Shown here: positions 38,518 to 46,255 of the stretch, piece after piece
Position numbering within the stretch: position 1 is the stretch's first letter
Layout: every line of letters begins with the position of its first letter
NCBI GenBank assembly: GCA_016842005.1
Contig: JAENYD010000007.1
Coordinates: 41,567-105,566, forward strand
DNA: 64,000 nt
DNA from: Clostridium thermobutyricum
GTDB lineage: Bacteria > Bacillota > Clostridia > Ch29
Reading direction: 5' to 3'
The notes under the pieces: generated by a model
Seen by the model: the letters and a program-made list of their open reading frames with translations, nothing else
Told to the model about the DNA's origin: nothing
Databases searched by the model: none
Made by a program: the position numbers and the translations under genes

Positions 38518-39462
38518 TTACCTCATAGAAATAAAAAAAACACCTGCCATAATACCCATAAACAGTATGGATGCCGTATACATAAGCTGTATGGCCCGCC
38601 TTATATCCTGTATTTCCATATCCCTTACCGCGTCTCCTATAGTCGGTTTCTCCACTTTTTCTCCGAAATAATAACTGGTCCCTCCCAGACGTATACCCAG
38701 ACACCCTGCCACTGCCGCCTCAGGGTATCCGCTGTTGGGGCTGCTGTGATTTCTACCGTCCCTTACCATAGTCCTCCATCCCCTCAGGGAAGACCCTGGC
38801 CGGAATAGGGATGCAGCCACAACTAAAACTCCCGTAACCCTGGCAGGCAGGTAATTTGCCAGGTCGTCCAGCCGGGCGGACGCCCATCCCAGGTACCTGT
38901 ACCTGTCGTTTTTATATCCCACCATGGAATCAAGGGTGTTCACCGCCTTGTATGCCATACCCAGAGGCGCACCCCCCAGGCAGATATAAAACAGGGGGGC
39001 TATCACGCCGTCGGATGTATTTTCAGCAACTGTTTCCACCGCAGCCCTTATTATCTCATTCTCATCCAGATTGCAGGTATCCCTGCCCACTATACGGGAA
39101 AGCATTTCCCGGGCAAGGGAGACATCGCCGGCTTCAAGGGCCCTGAAAACCTCCATGGCCTCTTCATGAAGGTCCCTGACTGCAATGATAAAATAGATAA
39201 ACAGGATATTTACTGCGTGATATAATATCCAGCGGGATGATGCCAGTTTCAATACCCCGTATACAGAGAAATATGCAATACCGACCACTATGACGGCCAG
39301 GGCAACCCCTCCGGCCTTTTCGCCCCGAACTCCAGCGATATGCCGCCGGATAAGGCCTTCAGTAACTCGGATGGATTTGCCGATACATCTCACCGGATGG
39401 AAAGACCATTGAGGGTCTCCCAATATCAGGTCCAGAATATATCCGGCTATGATATCAAGCAT
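38518..39462 (-). CDS. cbiB: Adenosylcobinamide-phosphate synthase CbiB
   Basis: A 314-residue membrane protein. GYILDLILGDPQWSFHPVRCIGK, VAENTSDGVIAPLFY, AYKAVNTLDSMVGY and NSGYPEAAVAGCLGIRLGG are family signatures, with four to five membrane segments. It joins aminopropanol phosphate to adenosylcobyric acid. It overlaps the cbiP stop by eight bases. Confidence 0.95.
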   Translation of the reverse strand: MLDIIAGYILDLILGDPQWSFHPVRCIGKSIRVTEGLIRRHIAGVRGEKAGGVALAVIVVGIAYFSVYGVLKLASSRWILYHAVNILFIYFIIAVRDLHEEAMEVFRALEAGDVSLAREMLSRIVGRDTCNLDENEIIRAAVETVAENTSDGVIAPLFYICLGGAPLGMAYKAVNTLDSMVGYKNDRYRYLGWASARLDDLANYLPARVTGVLVVAASLFRPGSSLRGWRTMVRDGRNHSSPNSGYPEAAVAGCLGIRLGGTSYYFGEKVEKPTIGDAVRDMEIQDIRRAIQLMYTASILFMGIMAGVFFISMR

Positions 39463-40981
39463 TCTGTCCTACCCCCATGATCCCGTAAATCCTGTCAATG
39501 TTTACATTTTCCCTCACCAGACATGCCAGTCGCCGGTACTGCTCCTCCTTGTACTCGTCATAAGAATCTATTCCGCTCTTAGCAGGGGCCAGCCCTTTCT
39601 GTATTCTTATATTGTTCAGGATACCCCTGGTAAATTCAATATTGTCAAAAATGCCGTGTATATATGTCCCGGCCACATTGCCCTGACTGTTCACGGCGCC
39701 GTCAAAACTGTCCGTCATCATACCCCCGGACCTCTTAATCCTCACCATTGGTTCTGCCCCGCCCCTCCGGCTGGTCTTACCCATATGTATCTCATATCCC
39801 TTAACCGCACAGTCCCTTAAACCCCTGAACAATGCCCGGTCCGGGCATACGACACCCTCCACCTGTTTGGTCACTTTTCTGTCTGCAATGGTTGTTACCG
39901 TATCAAGCAGACCAAGGCCTTCAATATATCCACTTTCAGACTCAATGTTATGGGGGTCCCTGATTTCCCTCCCCAGCATCTGGTATCCACCGCATATCCC
40001 TATGATATACTGTCCCTTCCTGTGCAGTTCTCTTATATTTTCCTCCAGTCCTGATGTCCTCAGATACTTCATATCCCCGATTGTATTCTTGGACCCGGGT
40101 ATTATCAGGAGGTCAGGCTCCGCCGGCACTTCTCCCGGATTTATATATCTCAATGAAACATCCGGCTGTGTTTCGAAGACACTGAAATCAGTAAAATTGG
40201 ATATATAAGGAAGTCTGATTACTTCCACCTTCAGGCAGGTCTCCCCGACTCCCTTCCTGTAAAACCTCTCGGTCAGACTGTCTTCATCGTCAATTCTCAG
40301 GTCGCAGTACGGTATAACCCCCAGCACCGGAATCTGAATTATCTCCTCCAGCTGTTTAAGGCCTGGTTCCAGTATTTTTACATCTCCCCGGAACTTGTTG
40401 ATGATAACCCCCTTCACTCTTTGACGCTCCTTCTCCTCCAGGAGCATTATTGTTCCGGCAAGGGCGGCAAAAACACCTCCCCTGTCTATATCCCCTATAA
40501 GAATTACCGGGCTGTCGGCTATTTCCGCCATGCCCATATTCACTATATCTCCCTCTTTAAGGTTTATCTCGGCCGGGCTTCCCGCTCCTTCCAGCACGAC
40601 AATATCAAAACCCCGACACAGTTCCCGGTAGGTTTCCTCAAGCATTTTCACCAGCCGGGGCTTGAATTGATGATATTCGGCCGCAGTCATATTCTTATAG
40701 ACTTTACCGCGGATTATAACCTGAGAGCAGCTGTCCGAAGTAGGTTTCAGCAAAATGGGATTCATCAGGGCTGAAGGTCTGAGACCGGCGGCTTCAGCCT
40801 GAACCGCCTGCGCCCTGCCCATTTCCTCCCCTTCTTCGGTTATAAAGGAATTCAAAGCCATGTTCTGGGACTTGAAGGGTACCACCCTGTACCCGTCTTC
40901 TCTGAAAATCCTGCAAAAGGCTGCTGCAATAAGGCTTTTGCCCACAGAAGACCCGGTCCCCTGGAACATTATGTTCCTCAT
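39455..40981 (-). CDS. cbiP: Cobyric acid synthase
   Basis: A 508-residue glutamine-dependent amidase. An N-terminal ATP-binding domain (MFQGTGSSVGKSLIAAAFCR, GAGSPAEINL) is followed by a class I glutamine amidotransferase domain with the nucleophile in GICGGYQMLG and His in GTYIHGIFDN. It amidates side chains b, d, e and g of adenosylcobyrinic acid diamide. The start ATG overlaps the cobC stop by one base. Its presence without earlier ring genes suggests amidation of scavenged or separately made corrinoids. Confidence 0.95.
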   Translation of the reverse strand: MRNIMFQGTGSSVGKSLIAAAFCRIFREDGYRVVPFKSQNMALNSFITEEGEEMGRAQAVQAEAAGLRPSALMNPILLKPTSDSCSQVIIRGKVYKNMTAAEYHQFKPRLVKMLEETYRELCRGFDIVVLEGAGSPAEINLKEGDIVNMGMAEIADSPVILIGDIDRGGVFAALAGTIMLLEEKERQRVKGVIINKFRGDVKILEPGLKQLEEIIQIPVLGVIPYCDLRIDDEDSLTERFYRKGVGETCLKVEVIRLPYISNFTDFSVFETQPDVSLRYINPGEVPAEPDLLIIPGSKNTIGDMKYLRTSGLEENIRELHRKGQYIIGICGGYQMLGREIRDPHNIESESGYIEGLGLLDTVTTIADRKVTKQVEGVVCPDRALFRGLRDCAVKGYEIHMGKTSRRGGAEPMVRIKRSGGMMTDSFDGAVNSQGNVAGTYIHGIFDNIEFTRGILNNIRIQKGLAPAKSGIDSYDEYKEEQYRRLACLVRENVNIDRIYGIMGVGQNA

Positions 40982-41598
40982 CACTCTTCACCTTCCTTCA
41001 GATGGCTCACATCATTGAAGAGGGTCATCACCGGGAATCCGTCAAACACTCTTATATTGGTAACACTGCAGTTATCCAGCATATAGTTCCAGTGTCCCTC
41101 CACCCCGCGGCCTACAAGCCAGGATACCATCACCCTTATTGCCCCTGCATGGGCTGAAATCAGAAAATTACCCCGGCTGTTCTCCTTCAGAAGCCTGTCC
41201 AGCCATGATGTGATACGGTTATAAGCAGCCTCAAGACTCTCGCCCCCGGGTATGACAAAATTCCTCCAGTCCTTCCTCCATTCCTGTAAATGGTTCGGGT
41301 ACAGTTCTTCTATCTGTCGCCTGCTCATATTTTCCCACTCACCAAAATGAATCTCCTTTATATGCTCCACATTCTGAATATCCAGGCCATGATATTTATT
41401 GATTATGAAAGCCGTTTCCAAAGTCCTGCTGAGAGGACTGCTGAAAATCCTGTCAAATTCATGGTTTCTGAGCCGGAGGGCCAATCTCTCCGCCTGCCAT
41501 ATCCCCTTCTCATTGAGGGGTACATCAGTCCAGCCCTGATATAGCTGCTTTTTGTTTCCCTCGGTTTCTCCATGCCTTACAATGGTCAGTTCAAGCAT
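40981..41598 (-). CDS. cobC: Alpha-ribazole phosphatase (histidine phosphatase family)
   Basis: A 205-residue histidine phosphatase. The phospho-His motif TIVRHGETEGNKK, FSSPLSRTLETA and SAHAGAIRVM are intact. Family members include phosphoglycerate mutases, but the location inside the cobalamin cluster, between cbiP and cobS, argues for removal of phosphate from alpha-ribazole phosphate. Confidence 0.88.
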   Translation of the reverse strand: MLELTIVRHGETEGNKKQLYQGWTDVPLNEKGIWQAERLALRLRNHEFDRIFSSPLSRTLETAFIINKYHGLDIQNVEHIKEIHFGEWENMSRRQIEELYPNHLQEWRKDWRNFVIPGGESLEAAYNRITSWLDRLLKENSRGNFLISAHAGAIRVMVSWLVGRGVEGHWNYMLDNCSVTNIRVFDGFPVMTLFNDVSHLKEGEE

Positions 41599-41619
41599 AA
41601 ATCCTGCTCCTTCCCTTCT

Positions 41620-42360
41620 TCAGCTCAGCGATAACAGATCAAATATTCCGTATACAAAAAGAAATACCACCGAAGAAATCTCCTCCAGAGCCCCCAGGGT
41701 ATCCCCGGTCATGCCCCCGATCTTCCTGTCCATCATCCTGATAAAAACCATGGCTGTCGCCAGTAAAACCCCTTCCATCACAGATACAAAAACCAATCCG
41801 GTAAACATATAAGCCAATATCCCTGCCATCAGGCCCGAGGATAAGGCATCTTTCCATCCCACCCCTTTAATGAACATACAGCCCAGCCCTTCTTCCCTGG
41901 CACAGCGGGAAAAGGCCGCGCCAAACACCATGGCCGTCCGGGAAAATATAGGCATACTCAACAGTGCGGCTGGGCTTGCAATGGCATTTATCAGTGCGAC
42001 TTTCAAAAGTATTATGCCGGTAACGGCCAAAACCCCGTGGGTCCCCAGGCGGCTGTCTTTCATTACTTCAATCATCCGGTCGCCGGTCCTGTTACTGTAC
42101 AGCCCGTCAAAAGTATCCCCCAGACCATCCTGGTGCAAACCGCCGGTAATTGCAATTTCGGCCAGTACCGCCACCACCGCTGCCACAATGGGATCAAAAA
42201 AACTGGCGAATTTGTATAAACCCCACAGTACTGCCCCAATTGCAAATCCTACCACCGGAAAATATTTCATACCCCTTTGAAAATCCTCTTCTCCGGCCTG
42301 TATAAATACGGGTACGGGTATCCTGGTAGTAAACTGAAGCATCAACAAAAATCTTTTCAT
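41620..42360 (-). CDS. cobS: Adenosylcobinamide-GDP ribazoletransferase CobS
   Basis: A 246-residue membrane protein with about six hydrophobic segments. LLMLQFTTRIPVP at the N-terminus, GGLHQDGLGDTFDGLYS with its metal-binding acidic residues and RLGTHGVLAV are CobS signatures. It attaches the lower-ligand nucleoside to adenosylcobinamide-GDP. Its last residues run to within 21 bases of cobC. Confidence 0.95.
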   Translation of the reverse strand: MKRFLLMLQFTTRIPVPVFIQAGEEDFQRGMKYFPVVGFAIGAVLWGLYKFASFFDPIVAAVVAVLAEIAITGGLHQDGLGDTFDGLYSNRTGDRMIEVMKDSRLGTHGVLAVTGIILLKVALINAIASPAALLSMPIFSRTAMVFGAAFSRCAREEGLGCMFIKGVGWKDALSSGLMAGILAYMFTGLVFVSVMEGVLLATAMVFIRMMDRKIGGMTGDTLGALEEISSVVFLFVYGIFDLLSLS

Positions 42361-42361
42361 T

Positions 42362-42907
42362 TCACCACTCTATTCCTTCCCTTGCACCGATACCCTGTTC
42401 AAAAGGATGTTTGACCAGCCTCATTTCGGTAACCAGGTGTGCCATTTCTTTTATGCTTTGCGGTACATCCCGGCCGGTTAGAATTAACTCCATCTTTTCA
42501 GGCTTGCTTCTTATAAGGTCGCATACTTCTTCCTCCGAAATAAGGTTGTTATGAATAACCCCCATAATCTCATCAAGAATAAGTATATTACAGCTTTCTT
42601 CCCTGAACACTTTCCTGACAAAATCCAGGGCCTCCCTTATTTCCCCCGCCAGTTCTTCCTTCTCCCCGTCACTGAGAGTCCAGAAAAATCCCCTATCCTT
42701 CTCAAAACGAAATATCTGGAAGTCAGGCTCCAGTTTCTTTACCGTATTAAGCTCTCCCGACGGTCCCCCTTTCAGGAACTGTACCATGTACACCCTGTAG
42801 CCGCTGCCTACCGCCCTGAAAGCCTGGCCCAGGGCAGCCGTGGTTTTTCCCTTGCTTTCGCCGGTATAGACCTGTACCAGCCCTTTATCCAGCTGTTTTT
42901 TCAACAT
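42362..42907 (-). CDS. cobO: Cob(I)yrinic acid a,c-diamide adenosyltransferase
   Basis: A 181-residue P-loop protein. VYTGESKGKTTAALGQAFRA (Walker A), VQFLKGG, ILDEIMGVIHN and LTGRDVP match the CobA/BtuR/CobO family. It adds the 5'-deoxyadenosyl group to corrinoids. I use the ATG at 42905-42907, which has AGGAGG upstream. Only one base separates it from cobS. Confidence 0.93.
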   Translation of the reverse strand: MLKKQLDKGLVQVYTGESKGKTTAALGQAFRAVGSGYRVYMVQFLKGGPSGELNTVKKLEPDFQIFRFEKDRGFFWTLSDGEKEELAGEIREALDFVRKVFREESCNILILDEIMGVIHNNLISEEEVCDLIRSKPEKMELILTGRDVPQSIKEMAHLVTEMRLVKHPFEQGIGAREGIEW

Positions 42908-42919
42908 AACCAAAACCTC

Positions 42920-43480
42920 CTATTTAATTCTCACGGGAATCCCCGATACAGTCAGGTATGCCTCATCCGCTTCACCGGCAACAGCCTGATTTACCCTTCC
43001 GGCAATATCCCTGAAAATCCTGCCAAGGGAACTGTCGGGCACAAGTCCCATACCTACTTCGTTTGACACCACTATGCCCGTATCCGCCCATGTTCTGATG
43101 GCCTTGAGGGTTTCCATGACCTCTTTCAATATATTCTGTTCAACCTTGTTAACCTGCTTACTGTCAGGTTTATCCCCTTTAAGTCCTCCGTCCAGCATAA
43201 GATTTGTAATCATTATGGTAATACAGTCCAGCAGAATACCATGGTATTTTATCCCTTCCCCTTCGAGTTTTGCCTTTATCCCCTTGTACGCCTCCAGGGT
43301 CTTCCAGAACGAAGGCCTTCTCAGTCTGTGTATTCTGATCCTGTCGTTCATCTCGCCGTCAATGGGAAGGGCTGTGGCTATATAGAGGATTTTATGTCCC
43401 TGCTCCATAACCAGGTTTTCGGCAAAAGTGCTTTTGCCGCTTCGGGCGCCTCCTGTGACATAAACAAGTCTCCCGCTCAT
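42920..43480 (-). CDS. cobU: Adenosylcobinamide kinase/guanylyltransferase CobU
   Basis: A 186-residue bifunctional enzyme. VTGGARSGKSTFAE (P-loop), HRLRRPSFWKTLE with its catalytic His, LLDCITIMITNLML and VSNEVGMGLVPDSSLGR are hallmark motifs. It phosphorylates adenosylcobinamide and adds GMP. Its start overlaps the ogt stop by four bases (ATGA), so the whole cluster may be one transcript starting upstream at the DUF2225 gene. Confidence 0.95.
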   Translation of the reverse strand: MSGRLVYVTGGARSGKSTFAENLVMEQGHKILYIATALPIDGEMNDRIRIHRLRRPSFWKTLEAYKGIKAKLEGEGIKYHGILLDCITIMITNLMLDGGLKGDKPDSKQVNKVEQNILKEVMETLKAIRTWADTGIVVSNEVGMGLVPDSSLGRIFRDIAGRVNQAVAGEADEAYLTVSGIPVRIK

Positions 43481-43989
43481 ATTGCCATTCCTTCCAGTCT
43501 TAAAAGCCTCTTTTTCAAATCCAGTCCTCCGCCGTATCCTACCAGACTGCCGTCACTTCCAACCACCCTGTGGCATGGTACAATTATTGCCACAGGGTTC
43601 CTGTTATTAGCCTGTCCCACTGCCCTGACTGCTTTGGGGTTGTCGATACGAAGAGCTACTTCCTTGTATGACACAACACTACCGTAAGGTATTTGAAGCA
43701 GTGCCTGCCACACCCGTCTCTGGAAGGCTGTCCCCCTGAGGTCAAGGGTCAGGGAAAATGACCTTCGTCTCCCCTCCATATACTCCTTCACCTGTTTTTC
43801 TCCATCCCTTATGAAAGGGCTGATACCTTTCTCTACGACCGGATGGTCAAATACTTTACGTGCCCAGTCATACAGCCTGTCCATGTCTCGCCTGGAAAGA
43901 TCCAGTCTGCACAATCCCCTGGAAGAACTGGCAAGCAATATCTGCCCCAGGGGGGTATTAACATAATTATACACTATTCTCTCGCTCAT
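43477..43989 (-). CDS. ogt: Methylated-DNA--protein-cysteine methyltransferase
   Basis: A 170-residue protein. The acceptor Cys lies in VPCHRVVGSDGSLVGYGGG and the DNA-binding part has QIPYGSVVSYKEVA. It removes O6-alkyl groups from guanine in a suicidal reaction. I use the ATG at 43987-43989 (GGAGGG upstream); the longer frame is an overlap with the DUF2225 gene. It looks like a passenger in the cobalamin transcript. Confidence 0.93.
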   Translation of the reverse strand: MSERIVYNYVNTPLGQILLASSSRGLCRLDLSRRDMDRLYDWARKVFDHPVVEKGISPFIRDGEKQVKEYMEGRRRSFSLTLDLRGTAFQRRVWQALLQIPYGSVVSYKEVALRIDNPKAVRAVGQANNRNPVAIIVPCHRVVGSDGSLVGYGGGLDLKKRLLRLEGMAI

Positions 43990-44674
43990 CTTTTTTTCCC
44001 TCCTCCGCATGTTCCCTGCACAGCTGCCACTGTTCCCTGGCCATCTTTTCAATGACCGGTTTCTGAAACCGCATATTATGTGATACCGCCCTGCTGAACC
44101 ATGATACTGCCTCCCGGTAGTCTCCCAGCCTGCGATTCAACTCTCCTATCAGATATATCAGTGTCATCTCATCCATATGTCCCTTCATATTTTCATTCTC
44201 AAAAGCCAGTTTATAATTTTTCAGGGCATGGGACAGAAAATGCCTCTCTTCTTCCGCATTATCCCTGTACCTGTTCATCCATGCCAGCCTCATGCACACA
44301 GATGCAGTTGACAGGAAGGAAGTACTGTCTTTCAAGCGGCTGCAGTACAATGCCAGTTTATATGCATCTATGGCCTCTTCTATACTTCTGGCGCCTCCCA
44401 AGTCCTTCTGCTTCCATTTCCGGCCCACATTGGCAAATATTTTTCCAGCTTCAGAAGAGCTGACCTTGTCAAATTCCTCTATCATGGCAGCATACCCGCA
44501 TTGGGGACATACCACCGGATGGTAGAAGATGGGGTTCTCATCCCTGTAATACACGCAAAAATCCGCATCCCTGGACTTCAAAATGCACCTGCTCGTTTTC
44601 ACCTTGCTTGTTTTAAAGGTCACTTTGCAGACGGGACAATTCATATCCACCTGATACAGGGGACTTTTCTTCAT
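43967..44674 (-). CDS. DUF2225 family protein
   Basis: A 235-residue cytoplasmic protein. Two Cys pairs at the N-terminus (MNCPVCKVTF and VVCPQCGYAA) suggest a zinc ribbon; the rest is helical and TPR-like (ALYCSRLKDSTSFLSTASVC, LGDYREAVSWFSRAV). The function is unknown; the family is common in Clostridia. I use the ATG at 44672-44674, ten bases after AGGAG. Its end overlaps ogt by 23 bases. Confidence 0.85.
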   Translation of the reverse strand: MKKSPLYQVDMNCPVCKVTFKTSKVKTSRCILKSRDADFCVYYRDENPIFYHPVVCPQCGYAAMIEEFDKVSSSEAGKIFANVGRKWKQKDLGGARSIEEAIDAYKLALYCSRLKDSTSFLSTASVCMRLAWMNRYRDNAEEERHFLSHALKNYKLAFENENMKGHMDEMTLIYLIGELNRRLGDYREAVSWFSRAVSHNMRFQKPVIEKMAREQWQLCREHAEEGKKDERENSV

Positions 44675-44736
44675 GTGCAATCTACTCCTGTCCATTATGT
44701 CTATTCAACCGAACATTTAAAGGTTCTTTATAAAAT

Positions 44737-44766
44737 AAAAGATTCCTGCCTGAACAGGAATCTTTT
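44737..44766 (-). terminator. Terminator after the VanW/G5 gene
   Basis: AAAAGATTCCTG and CAGGAATCTTTT are perfect 12-base arms; on the minus strand T-rich DNA follows. It separates the VanW gene from the DUF2225-cob unit. Confidence 0.85.
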
Positions 44767-44775
44767 ATCCCGCAA

Positions 44776-46176
44776 CTAATACCGTACAATATTTTGACCC
44801 TCGTCAATACCGCTTCCGATTGCGGGAGAGATGCCTTTTCGTATAACCCCTTTTTCCGGTTTGTAAAAATCGAAGGACAGGAGTTCCTCCTTCTCAAGTT
44901 TATCCCCTTTGAACACCTGGCGGTACGTCTTTACCCTGTATCCGTCCCTGGCTTCTTTTTCCACTATTTCCTCCCCCTCTTTCAGAGTGGCATCCATGAT
45001 TATTTCAGTATCAGCCCTTATAACCTGAACGGTCTCCGTCCTGATTTTTATATCATAGTTTTCTTCACGCTCTCTGCCGAAGACCGCTGCGCATAGCCTG
45101 CCGCCTTCGGTCCAGCAGGCAATATACACATATCCGTCAGTATTGTTCCTGAATTTCAGGTCCAGTATATCCCCTGCTACGGTAGCATCCCGCCCTTTGC
45201 TTATATAGGCGGAAGGTAATGAATGGGGGTGTCTTTCTACTATCTCCAGGTTACTGTATAACACAGCATTGTACAGGGTACTGGAGACCTGGCATACGCC
45301 TCCTCCCACTCCCTGTGTCAGTTCTCCCTTGAATATTACCGGCGCTTCCATATATCCATTTTCTGACAGTCTGGATCCGGTAACCTGATTGAAGGAGAAA
45401 ATTTCTCCCGGTTTCAGCAGCGTGCCTTCGATAGAAGAGGATGCAATCCTGATGTTTTCGCTCCTGCCTTTATTGCCGGTATCAAAGGCAGTATGAAAAA
45501 TCCCCCACCGGGTACTGATGGGATTCAGCATATCTGCTGTTATTTCAGGGATTTTCACTTTAACCGGCAGTTGTTTTCGGGACCAGTCCTTTTTTTCCAG
45601 TTTACTGCCAATCTGCTTTAAAGCCAGGTCAATATCCACTCCGGCCCCTTTGACTTCAGGGGTAACAACAAATATCTGCCCTTTCCTTGAAATGGTCGCA
45701 TTAACAGCAGGGTTGGCTATTTCCCTGTCAATTGCTTCTAAAAAAGCTCTCAAAGCCAGGGTATTGTAACTAAACCGGAGTGGAACGTCAACCCCCTCTT
45801 CCCGGGCCCTGTAAATCTCGCCAAGTCTCTTAACGGCATTCCCCCTGCGGCCTATACTGTAAGCTTGTTTTACTGCATGGTAATAGTCAAAATAGCCCCC
45901 GATACCTTTCAGGCTAATATCCCAGGAGTCCCCCCCATAGACTACTGTAAGCCTTTCTTTCGTGAAAACAGGCTCCATTACAGCCTCCAGGTCTTCAACC
46001 GCCTGCTGCTGGCTCTTGCCCCCAACCAGGATACCGTTTATGGTAATACCTTCATATATTACCTCCCGGTTCATGATAAAAAATGTAAAGCAGGAACAAA
46101 AAAACAAAAAAAGGGCTAAAATACCGGCCCCTATCCTGGGCCAGAGCATTGGCCGGATTTTTACAGCCGTTTTCAT
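44776..46176 (-). CDS. VanW family envelope protein with G5 domain
   Basis: A 466-residue membrane-anchored protein. An N-terminal signal anchor (residues about 14-36) is followed by a peptidoglycan-binding-like region, then VanW (SIEGTLLKPGEIFSFNQVTG, GVGGGVCQVSSTLYNAVLYS) and a C-terminal G5-like domain with EEIVEKEARDGYRVKTYRQV. It probably acts on or binds the cell wall; the VanW role is not known. I use the ATG at 46174-46176, eight bases after GGGGGA. Confidence 0.9.
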   Translation of the reverse strand: MKTAVKIRPMLWPRIGAGILALFLFFCSCFTFFIMNREVIYEGITINGILVGGKSQQQAVEDLEAVMEPVFTKERLTVVYGGDSWDISLKGIGGYFDYYHAVKQAYSIGRRGNAVKRLGEIYRAREEGVDVPLRFSYNTLALRAFLEAIDREIANPAVNATISRKGQIFVVTPEVKGAGVDIDLALKQIGSKLEKKDWSRKQLPVKVKIPEITADMLNPISTRWGIFHTAFDTGNKGRSENIRIASSSIEGTLLKPGEIFSFNQVTGSRLSENGYMEAPVIFKGELTQGVGGGVCQVSSTLYNAVLYSNLEIVERHPHSLPSAYISKGRDATVAGDILDLKFRNNTDGYVYIACWTEGGRLCAAVFGREREENYDIKIRTETVQVIRADTEIIMDATLKEGEEIVEKEARDGYRVKTYRQVFKGDKLEKEELLSFDFYKPEKGVIRKGISPAIGSGIDEGQNIVRY

Positions 46177-46255
46177 GAAAGCAGTCCCCCAGAAATAATA
46201 TATATTCCCTCTTTTCATATTATATTTTCAATGATACGTTCTAATGACAGTTCAT

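Noticed and set aside
40981..41598. Phosphoglycerate mutase replacing the one missing from the glycolytic operon
   Set aside because: The gene is embedded with overlaps in the cobalamin cluster, which fits CobC better.
36527..44674. Cobalamin riboswitch in front of the cobalamin assembly cluster
   Set aside because: No B12-box or conserved aptamer elements are visible before cobU, ogt or the DUF2225 gene.
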